The notes under the pieces are model-generated. The model was not told where the DNA came from, made no database searches, and was given only the letters and a program-made list of their open reading frames with translations. Shown here piece by piece: positions 27,659 through 36,853 of a DNA stretch of 64,000 nucleotides (the first letter of the stretch is position 1; each line of letters opens with the position of its first letter). Origin of the DNA: Parachlamydiales bacterium (lineage in GTDB: Bacteria; Chlamydiota; Chlamydiia; Chlamydiales; Rhabdochlamydiaceae); assembly GCA_027459675.1 (NCBI GenBank), contig DAIDHO010000002.1, forward strand, positions 29,645-93,644, given 5' to 3'. The translations under genes and the position numbers were made by a program.

Positions 27659-27689
27659 AAAAATTAAATTTAATTTTTAAAATAGATCT
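27648..27689. repeat. Perfect 42-bp palindrome
   Basis: From AGATCT at 27648 to AGATCT at 27689 the sequence equals its own reverse complement with no spacer. It is very AT-rich (38 of 42 bases). It lies about 130 bp upstream of ntt1 and shares its left end with the preceding hairpin. It could act as a bidirectional terminator, a cruciform or an attenuator element. Confidence 0.9.
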
Positions 27690-27714
27690 CTGTCTCCTAA
27701 ATCAATTTTAAATC

Positions 27715-27758
27715 TTGAAATCTCAAAGAGATGTGTTAAAATGGTTCTCTCTTTGAGA
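27715..27758 (+). promoter_or_regulatory. ntt1 promoter with duplicated palindromic operator
   Basis: -35 TTGAAA at 27715-27720 and -10 TAAAAT at 27737-27742 with 16-bp spacing. TCTCAAAGAGA (27721-27731) and TCTCTTTGAGA (27748-27758) are exact inverses of each other and each is itself a TCTC-N3-GAGA palindrome; they bracket the -10 box. Confidence 0.65.
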
Positions 27759-27765
27759 AAAGTGT

Positions 27766-27785
27766 CGGGGAATTGTAATTTCCCG
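27766..27785 (+). promoter_or_regulatory. Hairpin in the ntt1 leader
   Basis: CGGGGAATT (27766-27774) pairs with AATTTCCCG (27777-27785) apart from one G-U pair, with a two-base loop in DNA terms. It lies in the predicted 5' untranslated region, 33 bases before the ntt1 ATG. Confidence 0.5.
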
Positions 27786-27818
27786 AATTTAAGTTATAAA
27801 CCTAGAGGATAAACACAA

Positions 27819-29378
27819 ATGTCAACGCAAGTGAATGCAACACCCGAATTTGGGAAGTGGCGGTCATTCTTTTGGCCAATCCACGCATGGGAATTGAAAA
27901 AATTTATTCCTATGGCCCTGCTCTTTTTCTTTATTAATTTCAATTACACCATTTTAAGAGACACTAAAGATGCGCTCATCGTGAACGCACCGGGCTCGGG
28001 CGCGGAAGCGATTCCGTTCTTAAAAGTATGGGGTGTTCTTCCTTTTGCAATTCTTTTCATGCTGATGTATTCAAAGCTGAGCAATATTTTAACCAAACCT
28101 AAATTGTTCTATACGATGATTTCTGTCTTTATTGGGTTCTTTGCTCTTTTTGCCTTAGTTCTTTATCCCAACCGCGATGTGTTGCATCCGACCGATTTTG
28201 CAAACCAGCTTCAAGCTTCGCTTCCCCCCGGATTTAGTGGACTCATTGCAATCTTAAGGAACTGGACCTATTCCTTATTCTATATTATGTCAGAACTTTG
28301 GGGGAGTGTGGCCCTGTCTCTTTTATTCTGGGGCTTTGCAAATGACACGACTCGTTCGAAGGAATCGAAACGCTTCTACGGAGTTTTCGGAATTGGAGGT
28401 AATTTAGCCATGATTGTTTCTGGCTGGTTTATTATTCACTTCTCCAGGGTTCGGGATAATCTTCCTGCCGATGCCGATGCGTGGGGCATGTCCCTTAACT
28501 ATATGATTGCCATGGTATTGGGATCAGCCCTCATCATCATGGGAATCTATTGGTGGATTAATAAAAACGTGTTAACAGACACCCGTTTTTACGATACATC
28601 TGAGCAACAAAAAGCAAAGAAAGAAAAGCCGAAGATGTCTTTATCAGACAGCTTTAAGTACCTTGCCCGTTCAAAATACGTCCTCATGCTTGCTCTTCTC
28701 GTCATTTCTTACGGAGTAGCTATTAACCTCGTTGAAGTTACGTGGAAAGACCAGCTCAAATTGCTCATGAAAGGAAACTCAAATGACTATAGCGCCTTCA
28801 TGGGTAAATTTTCACAATACACGGGACTGATCACTATTCTGATGATGCTCTTTGTAAGTAGCAATGTCATCCGCCGTTTTGGTTGGACTGTGGCGGCCCT
28901 GATTACTCCGATTGTGCTTTTAGTCACAGGCGCGGGATTCTTCTCATTCATCATTTTCAAGGATTCTTTATCAGGATTCATTGCAATGTTTGGAACGTCT
29001 CCTCTTGTGTTGGCTGTGGTCTTTGGACAAATCCAAAATATTATGAGTAAGTCGACGAAATACTCTCTCTTTGATCCCACAAAAGAGATGGCCTACATTC
29101 CGCTTGATCAAGAAGCAAAAGTAAAAGGAAAAGCCGCTATTGACGTCGTGGGAGCTCGTTTAGGTAAATCGGGGGGATCTCTCATTAACCAAGGGCTTAT
29201 CCTCTTTTTCGGATCGATTGCGCTGATCACTCCTTATGTGGCAGCCATTCTCTTTTTGATTATGTTTGTATGGATCTGGGCTGCCCAAGGCCTCGGCGCG
29301 ATGTATAACAAACTCACACAAGAGAAAGAAGAGCAAGCCAAAGAAGCTGCTCCTAGCATGGCCAAAACAACAACTTAA
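27819..29378 (+). CDS. ntt1: ATP/ADP translocase (nucleotide transporter NTT1 type)
   Basis: This 519-residue carrier has about twelve membrane segments and the typical NTT opening: cytoplasmic N-terminus, then FINFNYTILRDTKDALIVNA with the conserved basic residue. TLC-family proteins of chlamydiae and rickettsiae exchange host ATP for bacterial ADP, which makes this an energy-parasitism gene. Some paralogues carry other nucleotides or NAD; the substrate here is inferred from the close fit to the ATP/ADP type and its position beside the CT066-like and ytg genes. AGAGGA ribosome site. A hairpin terminator follows at 29403. Confidence 0.93.
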   Translation: MSTQVNATPEFGKWRSFFWPIHAWELKKFIPMALLFFFINFNYTILRDTKDALIVNAPGSGAEAIPFLKVWGVLPFAILFMLMYSKLSNILTKPKLFYTMISVFIGFFALFALVLYPNRDVLHPTDFANQLQASLPPGFSGLIAILRNWTYSLFYIMSELWGSVALSLLFWGFANDTTRSKESKRFYGVFGIGGNLAMIVSGWFIIHFSRVRDNLPADADAWGMSLNYMIAMVLGSALIIMGIYWWINKNVLTDTRFYDTSEQQKAKKEKPKMSLSDSFKYLARSKYVLMLALLVISYGVAINLVEVTWKDQLKLLMKGNSNDYSAFMGKFSQYTGLITILMMLFVSSNVIRRFGWTVAALITPIVLLVTGAGFFSFIIFKDSLSGFIAMFGTSPLVLAVVFGQIQNIMSKSTKYSLFDPTKEMAYIPLDQEAKVKGKAAIDVVGARLGKSGGSLINQGLILFFGSIALITPYVAAILFLIMFVWIWAAQGLGAMYNKLTQEKEEQAKEAAPSMAKTTT

Positions 29379-29402
29379 ATTTGAGTTGGTATAAAGCAGC
29401 AC

Positions 29403-29438
29403 AAACCCTTTTTCAGGAAACTGAGAAAGGGTTTTTTT
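29403..29438 (+). terminator. Rho-independent terminator of ntt1
   Basis: Stem AAACCCTTTTTCAG (29403-29416) pairs with CTGAGAAAGGGTTT (29421-29434), loop GAAA, followed by a T tract. One G-U mismatch. Confidence 0.85.
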
Positions 29439-29517
29439 AGTCTTGCGTTCCTTGTGGGCCTGCGTTCCTGTTAAGTATGTTCTGGTAGTATGTTAAGGAG
29501 TGTCACTTCTTCTTTTA

Positions 29518-29592
29518 GATTAGACCTCTTGGCTTAAACTAAAGTCCATACAAGCGAGACTGAACTTTAGCTTAAGCCCAAGAGGTCTAGTT
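29518..29592. repeat. Dispersed palindromic repeat, copy 6 (complete inverted pair)
   Basis: Left arm begins TTAGACCTCTTGGCTTAA; right arm reads GAACTTTAGCTTAAGC and ends CAAGAGGTCTAG, with a short spacer (TCCATACAAGCGAGAC) between. This is the most complete copy and sits between the convergent ends of ntt1 and the porin array. The flank GTTACGCA after the right end also occurs at two other sites. Confidence 0.85.
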
Positions 29593-29611
29593 ACGCACAG
29601 GGGTCTTGTGT

Positions 29612-29703
29612 TAAAAAAAGCAAGGGCCATAAAAACGAAGCGAAAATTCCGTTGGTTTTGCGATCCTCCACCTCGGGTTTTTTGGCTTGTTTCTAGGGCC
29701 CTT
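29612..29703 (-). terminator. Possible terminator of the porin array
   Basis: On the minus strand AAGGGCC (from 29703) can pair with GGCCCTT (29628-29622), followed by GCTTTTTTT. The enclosed 68 bases are long and could fold separately. It lies 36 bp after the last porin gene. Confidence 0.45.
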
Positions 29704-29738
29704 ATTTCTTATTCGATTTCTTATCAGAGAACGTTAGA

Positions 29739-30863
29739 TTAGAAATCCCATTGAAGGGCGAATGTGAACCCCACGATATTTAAATCTCCATTGTTTTGAA
29801 TCGAGTTCTGAACGAGGTTCTCACCAGGAACAGGCATTGATTGGTTGACCCAACCCCATTTATTGATATTAAACCAACGTTGCGCTTCAAAAGCAGCGGA
29901 TAAGGTAACGCGGTTGTTATTTTTTGGATACCAATGTTCCCATTTCAACCCAAAGGAGCCCTCAAGTCCTGTTTGAAGTTCAAAGGCATGGTTGAAAACT
30001 TTGGGTTCATAAACTGCCAGATTAGGATGGAGTCTACCATTTTGCACTTTTTGGGTTGCTTCATAGTGTCCGTATAGGAGAGATCCCCCCAAATTACCGA
30101 AAATGGAGAAGTGGGAGGGAAGATCAAAGACGAGATCGCACGCACCTCGGACTCCGATTCCCCATGTTTCCATCTCAGACGTTAGCTTTGTTTTAACAAG
30201 TGTAGGACTAACGGTTCCTCCCGCAAGGTAAAAGAAGCTCCCATAACGGGCATTATCATCTTGATATAATGTTATCCCGCGAACCCCTAAGTAAGGTTTT
30301 GCAAGAATACGAGGAGTTAGAAAGTATTCTCGTGCTATCCCTAAGTCATAAACGAAGAAGTTCATTTTCCAATGGTCGGAGGCGTTTGTTGAGAAATCCC
30401 CAAGGGTTTCAGGTAGGGCTTGGGGGATGTAGTAGTCACTTGTATTGGCCGCTGCTCCTCCTGGGACAGAAACTTCATTTTTGGCCTGTGAATAGTAGTA
30501 GGTGACTCCCAGCCCTACATCCCAGTTGTCGTGTTTAGGGAGGTAACGCCCAAGATTGAGGCGAATTCCCGAAGACCATTCAAAATGGGGGGACTTGGTT
30601 TTAATAGAGCCTGTTGTTCCATTCAGACCCGCTCCATTCGTGACAAGAGTTGCAAAATTAAGGTTTTCTAAATGAGGTTTATAGTAAAGATAGCTGAGCT
30701 TAAAATATCCCCTTTCATCATCCCCATGTAGGTGTATGTTGGGATTATTCACGCCTTCGGTGATGGGGGGTGTTTCTCCCTCATTTGTTTTACCTCCCCA
30801 GCCGTGGACGGAAGTCCCAAACGCAAGGGATAAGATTAAAAGAGAGCTAATGTTTTTTTTCAT
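29739..30863 (-). CDS. MOMP-like outer-membrane porin, paralogue 1
   Basis: This 374-residue protein has a signal peptide (1-21, SVHGWGG after it) and a beta-barrel pattern of alternating residues, ending TFALQWDF with the C-terminal Phe needed for BAM recognition. The motif SGIRLNLGRYLPKHDNWDVGLGVTYYY is shared with the three upstream paralogues; this copy is the most divergent of the four. Major outer membrane proteins form the main diffusion pore of chlamydial elementary bodies. An AAAGGAAAT site precedes the ATG. The protein lacks the many cysteines of Chlamydiaceae MOMP. Confidence 0.85.
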   Translation of the reverse strand: MKKNISSLLILSLAFGTSVHGWGGKTNEGETPPITEGVNNPNIHLHGDDERGYFKLSYLYYKPHLENLNFATLVTNGAGLNGTTGSIKTKSPHFEWSSGIRLNLGRYLPKHDNWDVGLGVTYYYSQAKNEVSVPGGAAANTSDYYIPQALPETLGDFSTNASDHWKMNFFVYDLGIAREYFLTPRILAKPYLGVRGITLYQDDNARYGSFFYLAGGTVSPTLVKTKLTSEMETWGIGVRGACDLVFDLPSHFSIFGNLGGSLLYGHYEATQKVQNGRLHPNLAVYEPKVFNHAFELQTGLEGSFGLKWEHWYPKNNNRVTLSAAFEAQRWFNINKWGWVNQSMPVPGENLVQNSIQNNGDLNIVGFTFALQWDF

Positions 30864-30902
30864 ACCATTTCCTTTGTTCCAAAAATTTTTCCAAGGCTTC
30901 GC

Positions 30903-31973
30903 TTAGAAGTCGACTTGGAGATTAAATGTAAGTGCCATAATTCCCAAGGTTCCTAAATCTTGAGAAAAAGTTGCAACGGGCTTAAAAAAGTTATTCATAT
31001 CAAACCAAAGAGATCCTTCCAACTGTAAATTAGGAGCCAAGCGTACGCTCTTCTGGCGCATCCATTTTTCCCATCCCATTCCGACTGCTGCTTCTAAGTT
31101 CATACGGATGACATGGTCTTTAGAAGAGGCTTTCGCTTGTAGGGGTTCATTAGAGCTTAGCACGAAATGAGTGTTGCTTTTTTGAAAGACATTGTAGTGG
31201 CCGTATAGAAGAGAGGTTGCAAAATTTCCTAAAAAGGACCAATTCCCTTTAAATTTGTAATTAAAGTTAGATCCCAGATGCGCACCCAAACCCCAGAAAT
31301 CTTCTTTAAGGGTTATATAGGCTGTATCGGTGGCAAGTATTTGCTGACCTTCTACGGGAACCATCAGAGTGCCGAAATTTTTTGAATTAAAATCGTAATA
31401 GATAAGAGCACCACGTAGTCCCATGTAAGGATGAAAGCTGATTTGAGATGTCATCGCAAATTCTCTTCCGACCATGAGATCCATTGTAAAGTAGTTCAGC
31501 CTCCAAACAGCTTTTGTCTTTTCACTTAAGATAATGACAAAAGGATCGTATGAAGTAGAAAGTCCTTTCCCTTGAGCTAAGTTACCTGTCGCACGGTCTT
31601 CAGCATCTCCATAAATATAAGTAGTATAAAAACTGACATCCCATTTGTCGTGATTGGGAAGGTAACGTCCCACTCCTAAGCGGAAGCCAGAATTCCAGTC
31701 AAAGTCTGGTTTTTTGACTTTGATTTTAAATTGGGAATTGGGGCTCGAACCACTTTGAAAGACCATATCGCCATATTCAAGATCACCTAAAGCAGTTTTC
31801 GTAAGGAGATAACTTTGTTCCACGAACCATCCTTGGTCTGCATTCAATGGAAAATAAGTTTCTGGGGAGCTATTTTTGGTTGGATGGGCCGGAGCTGCGT
31901 GATAGGAGCGCCCTCCCCATGCATCGACAGATAGGCTTATTAATAAAAGAGGGGATAATATCCATTTTTTCAT
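30903..31973 (-). CDS. MOMP-like outer-membrane porin, paralogue 2
   Basis: This 356-residue protein has a signal peptide (1-18) and a mature start near WGGRSYHAAP. The shared barrel blocks are QGWFVEQSYLLTK, DFDWNSGFRLGVGRYLPNHD and LEGSLWFDMNNFF, ending LTFNLQVDF. Almost no cysteine is present. The gene sits 39 bp from paralogue 1 and 21 bp from paralogue 3, so all four genes may be one transcript, though each has its own strong ribosome site (AAGGAAAA here). Confidence 0.87.
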   Translation of the reverse strand: MKKWILSPLLLISLSVDAWGGRSYHAAPAHPTKNSSPETYFPLNADQGWFVEQSYLLTKTALGDLEYGDMVFQSGSSPNSQFKIKVKKPDFDWNSGFRLGVGRYLPNHDKWDVSFYTTYIYGDAEDRATGNLAQGKGLSTSYDPFVIILSEKTKAVWRLNYFTMDLMVGREFAMTSQISFHPYMGLRGALIYYDFNSKNFGTLMVPVEGQQILATDTAYITLKEDFWGLGAHLGSNFNYKFKGNWSFLGNFATSLLYGHYNVFQKSNTHFVLSSNEPLQAKASSKDHVIRMNLEAAVGMGWEKWMRQKSVRLAPNLQLEGSLWFDMNNFFKPVATFSQDLGTLGIMALTFNLQVDF

Positions 31974-31994
31974 TGTTTTTTCCTTATCCTACGA

Positions 31995-33086
31995 TTAAAA
32001 GTCGGCTTGCAAGTTGAAACTAAAACCCATCAAAATTAAATTTCCACGGCGCCTCGTATTACTAAAATTGGGAACAAGAGGGGTAGGAGATATGACTGAC
32101 AATGAAGATGTTTTAGCTAAGAAAAATTTATTGGTATCAAACCAACAAGAGGCTTCGATGAGCGCACTGGGCGCAAGACGAACAGAGCGACGATTCAGCC
32201 ACGTCTCCCATCCGAGACCTAAGCCCGTATCTAAATTGGCTCTAATACAATACCGTTCATCAGAAAGGCGATACTGATTGAGAGTCGGGGTATTTGCAGT
32301 CACGACATTTGTCGAAATTTTTTCACTCACATTGTAGTGGCCATAGAAAATTGCGCCTGACAAATTTCCCATAAAAGACCACCCATTTTTAAAGTTGAAC
32401 TGTAAATTAACACCAGCGCGTGGGCCCACCCCCCAAAACCGATCGGCTGCTTTGAATTGATCGTCCAGTGGAAGAAAAGAATCCGTATAGTGGGCTTTGT
32501 AATCTTTGTAGATAAGAGCTGTACGCAGTCCGATAAAGGGGTGCGCTACAATTGTTGAGAGCATGCGATATTCACGCCCTAGTGAAAGATCCCAATTGAA
32601 GAAATTCAGTCTCCAGTTTAAACGACCTTTGGTTGCTCCTCCATCAAAGGTAGGACTCCACAGAGGTGTTAAAAGGGTATTATTCGACCGTTTGGGATAA
32701 GAGGAGGCATCTTCGTTGGCATAGAAATAGGTGGTATATAAAGAAAGATCCCATTTGTCATGATTAGCGAGATAACGTCCAATTCCGATGCGTAGGCCTG
32801 AACTCCAATCAAAATCAGGCTTTTTGAGAGTCATGGTCATTGAAAGGCTACTTGTAAGAGAACCCTCTGTTTTTAGTCTTGTTGCATAATCATTGTCGTC
32901 CTCATAGGGCTTCATAATGAGATAGCTTTCTTCTACAAACCATTGTTGATTTGCATTCAATGGAAAATTCGAGGCTGGGTTCGGGGTTTCTTTTAAGGTT
33001 AGAGCTCTAGACCCTCCCCATCCAAATGCTGAACTAGCGATTGATAGAACACTAACACAGGTGAGGGTTTGAATCCATCGGGTCAT
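31995..33086 (-). CDS. MOMP-like outer-membrane porin, paralogue 3
   Basis: From the ATG at 33086, preceded by GGAGA, this is a 363-residue protein with a signal peptide ending FGWGG. The frame also runs upstream to 33143, but those 19 residues are hydrophilic and would mask the signal. It shares PLNANQQWFVEESYLIMKP, DWSSGLRIGIGRYLANHDKW and ASCWFDTNKFF with paralogue 2, with which it appears most similar, and ends FSFNLQADF. General porin function is inferred from the family. Confidence 0.87.
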   Translation of the reverse strand: MTRWIQTLTCVSVLSIASSAFGWGGSRALTLKETPNPASNFPLNANQQWFVEESYLIMKPYEDDNDYATRLKTEGSLTSSLSMTMTLKKPDFDWSSGLRIGIGRYLANHDKWDLSLYTTYFYANEDASSYPKRSNNTLLTPLWSPTFDGGATKGRLNWRLNFFNWDLSLGREYRMLSTIVAHPFIGLRTALIYKDYKAHYTDSFLPLDDQFKAADRFWGVGPRAGVNLQFNFKNGWSFMGNLSGAIFYGHYNVSEKISTNVVTANTPTLNQYRLSDERYCIRANLDTGLGLGWETWLNRRSVRLAPSALIEASCWFDTNKFFLAKTSSLSVISPTPLVPNFSNTRRRGNLILMGFSFNLQADF

Positions 33087-33132
33087 TGTTGTCTCCACAT
33101 TTATCATTTGAAGTTTGGGTTTCTGTTTCATG

Positions 33133-34272
33133 TTAGAAATCAACTTGTAAATTGACTGTAAATCCTAAAAAGCCTAGGTCTCCCATTCTTCTTGCGGAAA
33201 GCATTCCCCAATCGGGGCTTCCTGTTAAGAAAGGGAGCCTTGTTGCAGCCCAATTATTAATCATAAACCACTGTGTGACTTCAAAAATAAAAGAGGGAGC
33301 AATCCGGACTGTATGTTTTCGAACCCACTTTTCCCACGAAAGCCCAAAATTGCCTTCTAAGTTGGCTCGCATAGCTGTAGCTGCGTCATGAATTTTTAAC
33401 TCCGCAGGAGCGGTAGGATTGAAAAAATTAGATAAAATAAACCCGTCGACTTTTTCTTCGATGTTATACTGGCCTAGAGTAACCGCCCCTGAAAGACCTC
33501 CTAAAAAAGACCATCCATGGCCAAAATAAAAGGCGAAATCAGATCCGATCTGGGGACCTATTCCCCAGACGGAATTGCGAGCACTAAACTGGGTTTTTTC
33601 CGGTTGAAAGGTGCCCAAATTATTGATAGAAGCGCTGGTGTTTTTGTTGAGATATTTCTCCGTGATAAGCATCGAGCGGAGGCTTAAGTAGGGATGCACG
33701 ACCATCGTGCGAGTCAATTTATACAAGCGGCCGACAGCAAGATCCCAGGTAAAGTAGTTGATATGCCAGCCGAGCTTTGTTTCGAGTCCCACTCCTAACA
33801 AAGTGGGATTCCAACCTTCTTCTACAATTTTAGCATTGGTCACTGTTTGCAAAGAGGTAGGAGTTCCCTTTCCTTTAATGGTTTTCTCGGTATCGGAATA
33901 GAAAAACGTGGGGGCAAAAGTAACATCCCATTGCTCATGGTGAGGTAAATATTTTCCCACTGTTAAACGCACCCCTGTTCCCCAATCAAACTTCACATTC
34001 TGCGTTTTATTTTTAGTAAAGGTGGGATTAATGGAAGGAATAACGATGGTAGCACACGAGCTAATTCCATCTTGATAAGGCCTCCAAACCAGCAAGCTAG
34101 GTTTCACAAACCATTCTTGATCTTTATTGAGAGGAAACGTTTGGACTGAGAGAGGAGTTTCAGCAGGAGCGGGAAGAGAAGGGGGGATATATTCAGCCGA
34201 ACCCCATCCTGAAAGGTCTGCTAACCACAGGCTGCTGGAAAGGATTAAAAAACCGCTGAACGACTTAGTCAT
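33133..34272 (-). CDS. MOMP-like outer-membrane porin, paralogue 4
   Basis: This 379-residue protein has a signal peptide (1-21, LSGWGS) and the shared blocks QEWFVKPSLLVWRPYQDG, DWGTGVRLTVGKYLPHHEQW and FEVTQWFMINNW, ending FTVNLQVDF. It is first in the array, with a plausible promoter upstream, so it may be the lead gene. The surface-loop regions differ strongly in sequence and length between the four copies while the barrel strands are conserved. Confidence 0.86.
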   Translation of the reverse strand: MTKSFSGFLILSSSLWLADLSGWGSAEYIPPSLPAPAETPLSVQTFPLNKDQEWFVKPSLLVWRPYQDGISSCATIVIPSINPTFTKNKTQNVKFDWGTGVRLTVGKYLPHHEQWDVTFAPTFFYSDTEKTIKGKGTPTSLQTVTNAKIVEEGWNPTLLGVGLETKLGWHINYFTWDLAVGRLYKLTRTMVVHPYLSLRSMLITEKYLNKNTSASINNLGTFQPEKTQFSARNSVWGIGPQIGSDFAFYFGHGWSFLGGLSGAVTLGQYNIEEKVDGFILSNFFNPTAPAELKIHDAATAMRANLEGNFGLSWEKWVRKHTVRIAPSFIFEVTQWFMINNWAATRLPFLTGSPDWGMLSARRMGDLGFLGFTVNLQVDF

Positions 34273-34295
34273 AGTAAAACCCCATATTTATGGAA

Positions 34296-34324
34296 TTCTT
34301 ACTGCATTGTGTGCTTTAAAGCAA
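34296..34324 (-). promoter_or_regulatory. Candidate promoter of the porin array
   Basis: On the minus strand TTGCTT (34324-34319) and TAAGAA (34301-34296) are separated by 17 bp. The perfect palindrome GCTTTAAAGC (34313-34322) overlaps the -35. Confidence 0.35.
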
Positions 34325-34365
34325 ATACTTTTTTAAAGTCCACGATATTTGGGGTGAATGAAGGT

Positions 34366-34398
34366 AAAAAAAGCCCTTCTCACACATTGAGAAGGGCT
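34366..34398 (-). terminator. Terminator of the hrcA-grpE-dnaK operon
   Basis: AGCCCTTCTCA (34372-34382) pairs with TGAGAAGGGCT (34388-34398), loop CACAT; on the minus strand the hairpin is followed by a run of seven T. It lies 25 bp after the dnaK stop. Confidence 0.88.
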
Positions 34399-34422
34399 AT
34401 TGGAAAAAATAAGAAAAGAGAA

Positions 34423-36333
34423 TTACTTCTTGTCGTCGTCGATGATTTCGACTTCGGCGTCTTGGACATCAGACTTGCTTTGGGAAGCAGCGCCAGGACC
34501 TGCCGGGTGTGCATGAGGTGCAGCACCGGCCTGTTGCATCGCTTCGCCCATTTTTTGCATGTAGGAGTTGAGTTCATCCGATGCATGCTTAATAGCAGCA
34601 CTATCTTGTCCTTCAAGTGTTTTTTTGACTTGATCGATGCGCGATTGAATTTCTCCTTTCAGCTGCTCAGGGAGTTTATCTTTATAATCCGTGAGCGCTT
34701 TTTGAGCCCGAAACGCAAGCGAATCGGCTTCATTCCGAATTTCCACTTCCTCTTTCTTTTTCTTATCTTCTTCTGCATGCTCTTCAGCATCTTTGAGCAT
34801 CCGCTTGATTTCAGATTCAGAAAGACCTGATTTGGCTTCGATACGGATTTTTTGTTCTTTCCCCGTTTGTAAATCCTTAGCAGAGACGTGCAAGATTCCG
34901 TCCGCATCGATATCGAAAGCGACCTCAATTTGAGGCATACCGCGAGGAGCGGGTGGAATATCAGTTAAGTCAAAACGGCCGATCTCTTTATTGTCCTTTG
35001 CCATTTTGCGCTCTCCTTGAAGAACTACAATCGTCACGGCTGGTTGATTATCCACAGCTGTGGAGAAAATTTGCTTTTTCTGAGTCGGGATGGTGGTATT
35101 GCGCTCCACAATAGGGGTTAATATTCCCCCGAGGGTCTCAATCCCAAATGTCAGCGGAACGACATCGAGAAGAAGAATATCTTTCACTTCTCCTGTCAGG
35201 ACAGCTCCTTGAATGGCAGCTCCCACTGCTACGACTTCATCAGGATTTACACCTTTGTGAGGCTCACGCCCAAAGATTTCTTTTACTTTGCGCTCAACAG
35301 CAGGCATCCTTGTCATACCGCCGACGAGAATCACCTCTTGAATTTGGTCTTTGCTCAGGTTGGCGTCTTTGAGCGCTTTGACACAAGGTTCTACTGTTCT
35401 TTCAATCAAGTTATGCGCTAGAGACTCTAGCTTGGCTCGGTTCAAACTCAAAGCTAAATGTTTAGGACCTGTTGCATCGACTGTGATAAAGGGTTGGTTG
35501 ATCTCTGTTGTTTGGGTCCCCGAAAGCTCGATTTTGGCTTTTTCGGCCGCATCGCGCAAACGTTGAAGGGCCATTTTATCTTTACTCAGATCAATCCCAT
35601 GCTCTTTTTTAAACTCTTCGAGCATCCATTGTAAAATGACGTTATCAAAATCGTCACCCCCCAGATGAGTATCTCCATTTGTCGAAAGAACTTCAAAGAC
35701 CCCATCGCCGAGCTCTAGGATGGAAATATCGAAGGTCCCGCCCCCTAGGTCAAACACAGCGATTTTTTTATCATGTTCTTTATCAAATCCGTAGGCAAGA
35801 GCTGCCGCTGTCGGCTCTGGAATGATCCGTTTTACATCCAGACCTGCAATACGGCCTGCATCTTTTGTAGATTGACGTTGAGAATCATTGAAGTAAGCAG
35901 GAACGGTAATCACAGCTTCTGTGATTTTTTCTCCGAGGTAAGCTTCTGCTGTTTCTTTCATTTTGACTAAGATTTGGGCAGCCACTTCTTCCGGCGTGAT
36001 GAGCTTTCCATCGATTTCAACCACGGCATCCCCGTTTGAATTTTCTGCCACTTTATAAGGTACAATTTTTGCTTCATCCAAAACTTCTCTATACTTGCGT
36101 CCAATAAAGCGTTTAGAAGAAGAAATAGTGCGCTCGGGATTCATCACTGCTTGTCGTTTAGCAGGGACGCCTACGAGGCGCTCACTTCCTTTATAAGCCA
36201 CCACAGAGGGTGTGGTACGGCCGCCTTCCGCGTTTGCGATCACGACAGGAGCGCTTCCTTCCATGACAGCAACGCAGGAGTTAGTGGTTCCTAAGTCAAT
36301 TCCTATAATTTTATTTTTTTTCTGAGTCGACAT
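34423..36333 (-). CDS. dnaK: Molecular chaperone DnaK (Hsp70)
   Basis: This 636-residue Hsp70 has the phosphate loop [17 protein letters not shown], the second motif [19 protein letters not shown], a linker leading to the substrate domain [14 protein letters not shown], and an acidic C-terminal tail ending EIIDDDKK. It folds proteins with GrpE and DnaJ. The ATG at 36333 follows AGGAGAAAAATC; the open frame extends nine codons further upstream inside grpE. It overlaps grpE by 23 nt and is the last gene of the operon. Confidence 0.97.
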   Translation of the reverse strand: MSTQKKNKIIGIDLGTTNSCVAVMEGSAPVVIANAEGGRTTPSVVAYKGSERLVGVPAKRQAVMNPERTISSSKRFIGRKYREVLDEAKIVPYKVAENSNGDAVVEIDGKLITPEEVAAQILVKMKETAEAYLGEKITEAVITVPAYFNDSQRQSTKDAGRIAGLDVKRIIPEPTAAALAYGFDKEHDKKIAVFDLGGGTFDISILELGDGVFEVLSTNGDTHLGGDDFDNVILQWMLEEFKKEHGIDLSKDKMALQRLRDAAEKAKIELSGTQTTEINQPFITVDATGPKHLALSLNRAKLESLAHNLIERTVEPCVKALKDANLSKDQIQEVILVGGMTRMPAVERKVKEIFGREPHKGVNPDEVVAVGAAIQGAVLTGEVKDILLLDVVPLTFGIETLGGILTPIVERNTTIPTQKKQIFSTAVDNQPAVTIVVLQGERKMAKDNKEIGRFDLTDIPPAPRGMPQIEVAFDIDADGILHVSAKDLQTGKEQKIRIEAKSGLSESEIKRMLKDAEEHAEEDKKKKEEVEIRNEADSLAFRAQKALTDYKDKLPEQLKGEIQSRIDQVKKTLEGQDSAAIKHASDELNSYMQKMGEAMQQAGAAPHAHPAGPGAASQSKSDVQDAEVEIIDDDKK

Positions 36334-36853
36334 GATTTTTCTCCTGTAATTTTTTTGCAACTTTGACGCGTGCGACGCGAAGGATTCGGTCTCCAGATCG
36401 ATATCCTTTTACAAACTCTTTCAAAATGGTCCCCTCTAAAGCTTCATCTGTTTCTTCCATTTCAACGGCTTCATGCTTGGTGGGATCAAACAATTCTCCT
36501 TCGGATGTAAAAGGTGAGATGCCATTAGAAGCTAAGATCTCTTTAAATTGGCTCAGGATCATCTGAAAGCCAAGGGCCCAATTTTTCACATCTCCCGTTG
36601 CTTGATCTGCAAATTTCAATGCGTTTTCAAGCTGATCGATGGGATTTAAAATTTCAGCTAAAATTGAATCAATAGCAAAGCGCATCATATCTTGTTTTTC
36701 TTTCTGCAGGCGTCGTCTGCTATTTTCAGCATCTGCGAGCAGCCGCAGATATTTATCTTTGTAATCGACAACTTCTTCCTTAACAAGCGCCTCCTGAGAA
36801 GAGGTTTGTCCGGGGAGTTCATTGCTAGGGATTTCATTTTCTGTTTCAGTCAT
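36311..36853 (-). CDS. grpE: Nucleotide exchange factor GrpE
   Basis: From the ATG at 36853 (preceded by GGAGA) the protein has 180 residues, with an N-terminal coiled coil ([20 protein letters not shown]) and a C-terminal beta domain with the family motif [18 protein letters not shown]. It accelerates ADP release from DnaK. The frame upstream of 36853 lies within hrcA and is not expected to be used. It overlaps hrcA by eight bases and dnaK by 23. Confidence 0.95.
   Translation of the reverse strand: MTETENEIPSNELPGQTSSQEALVKEEVVDYKDKYLRLLADAENSRRRLQKEKQDMMRFAIDSILAEILNPIDQLENALKFADQATGDVKNWALGFQMILSQFKEILASNGISPFTSEGELFDPTKHEAVEMEETDEALEGTILKEFVKGYRSGDRILRVARVKVAKKLQEKNHVDSEKK

Noticed and set aside
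34309..34830. A 173-codon plus-strand frame at the 3' end of dnaK
   Set aside because: It is the antisense of the conserved dnaK C-terminus and shows no own domain or ribosome site.
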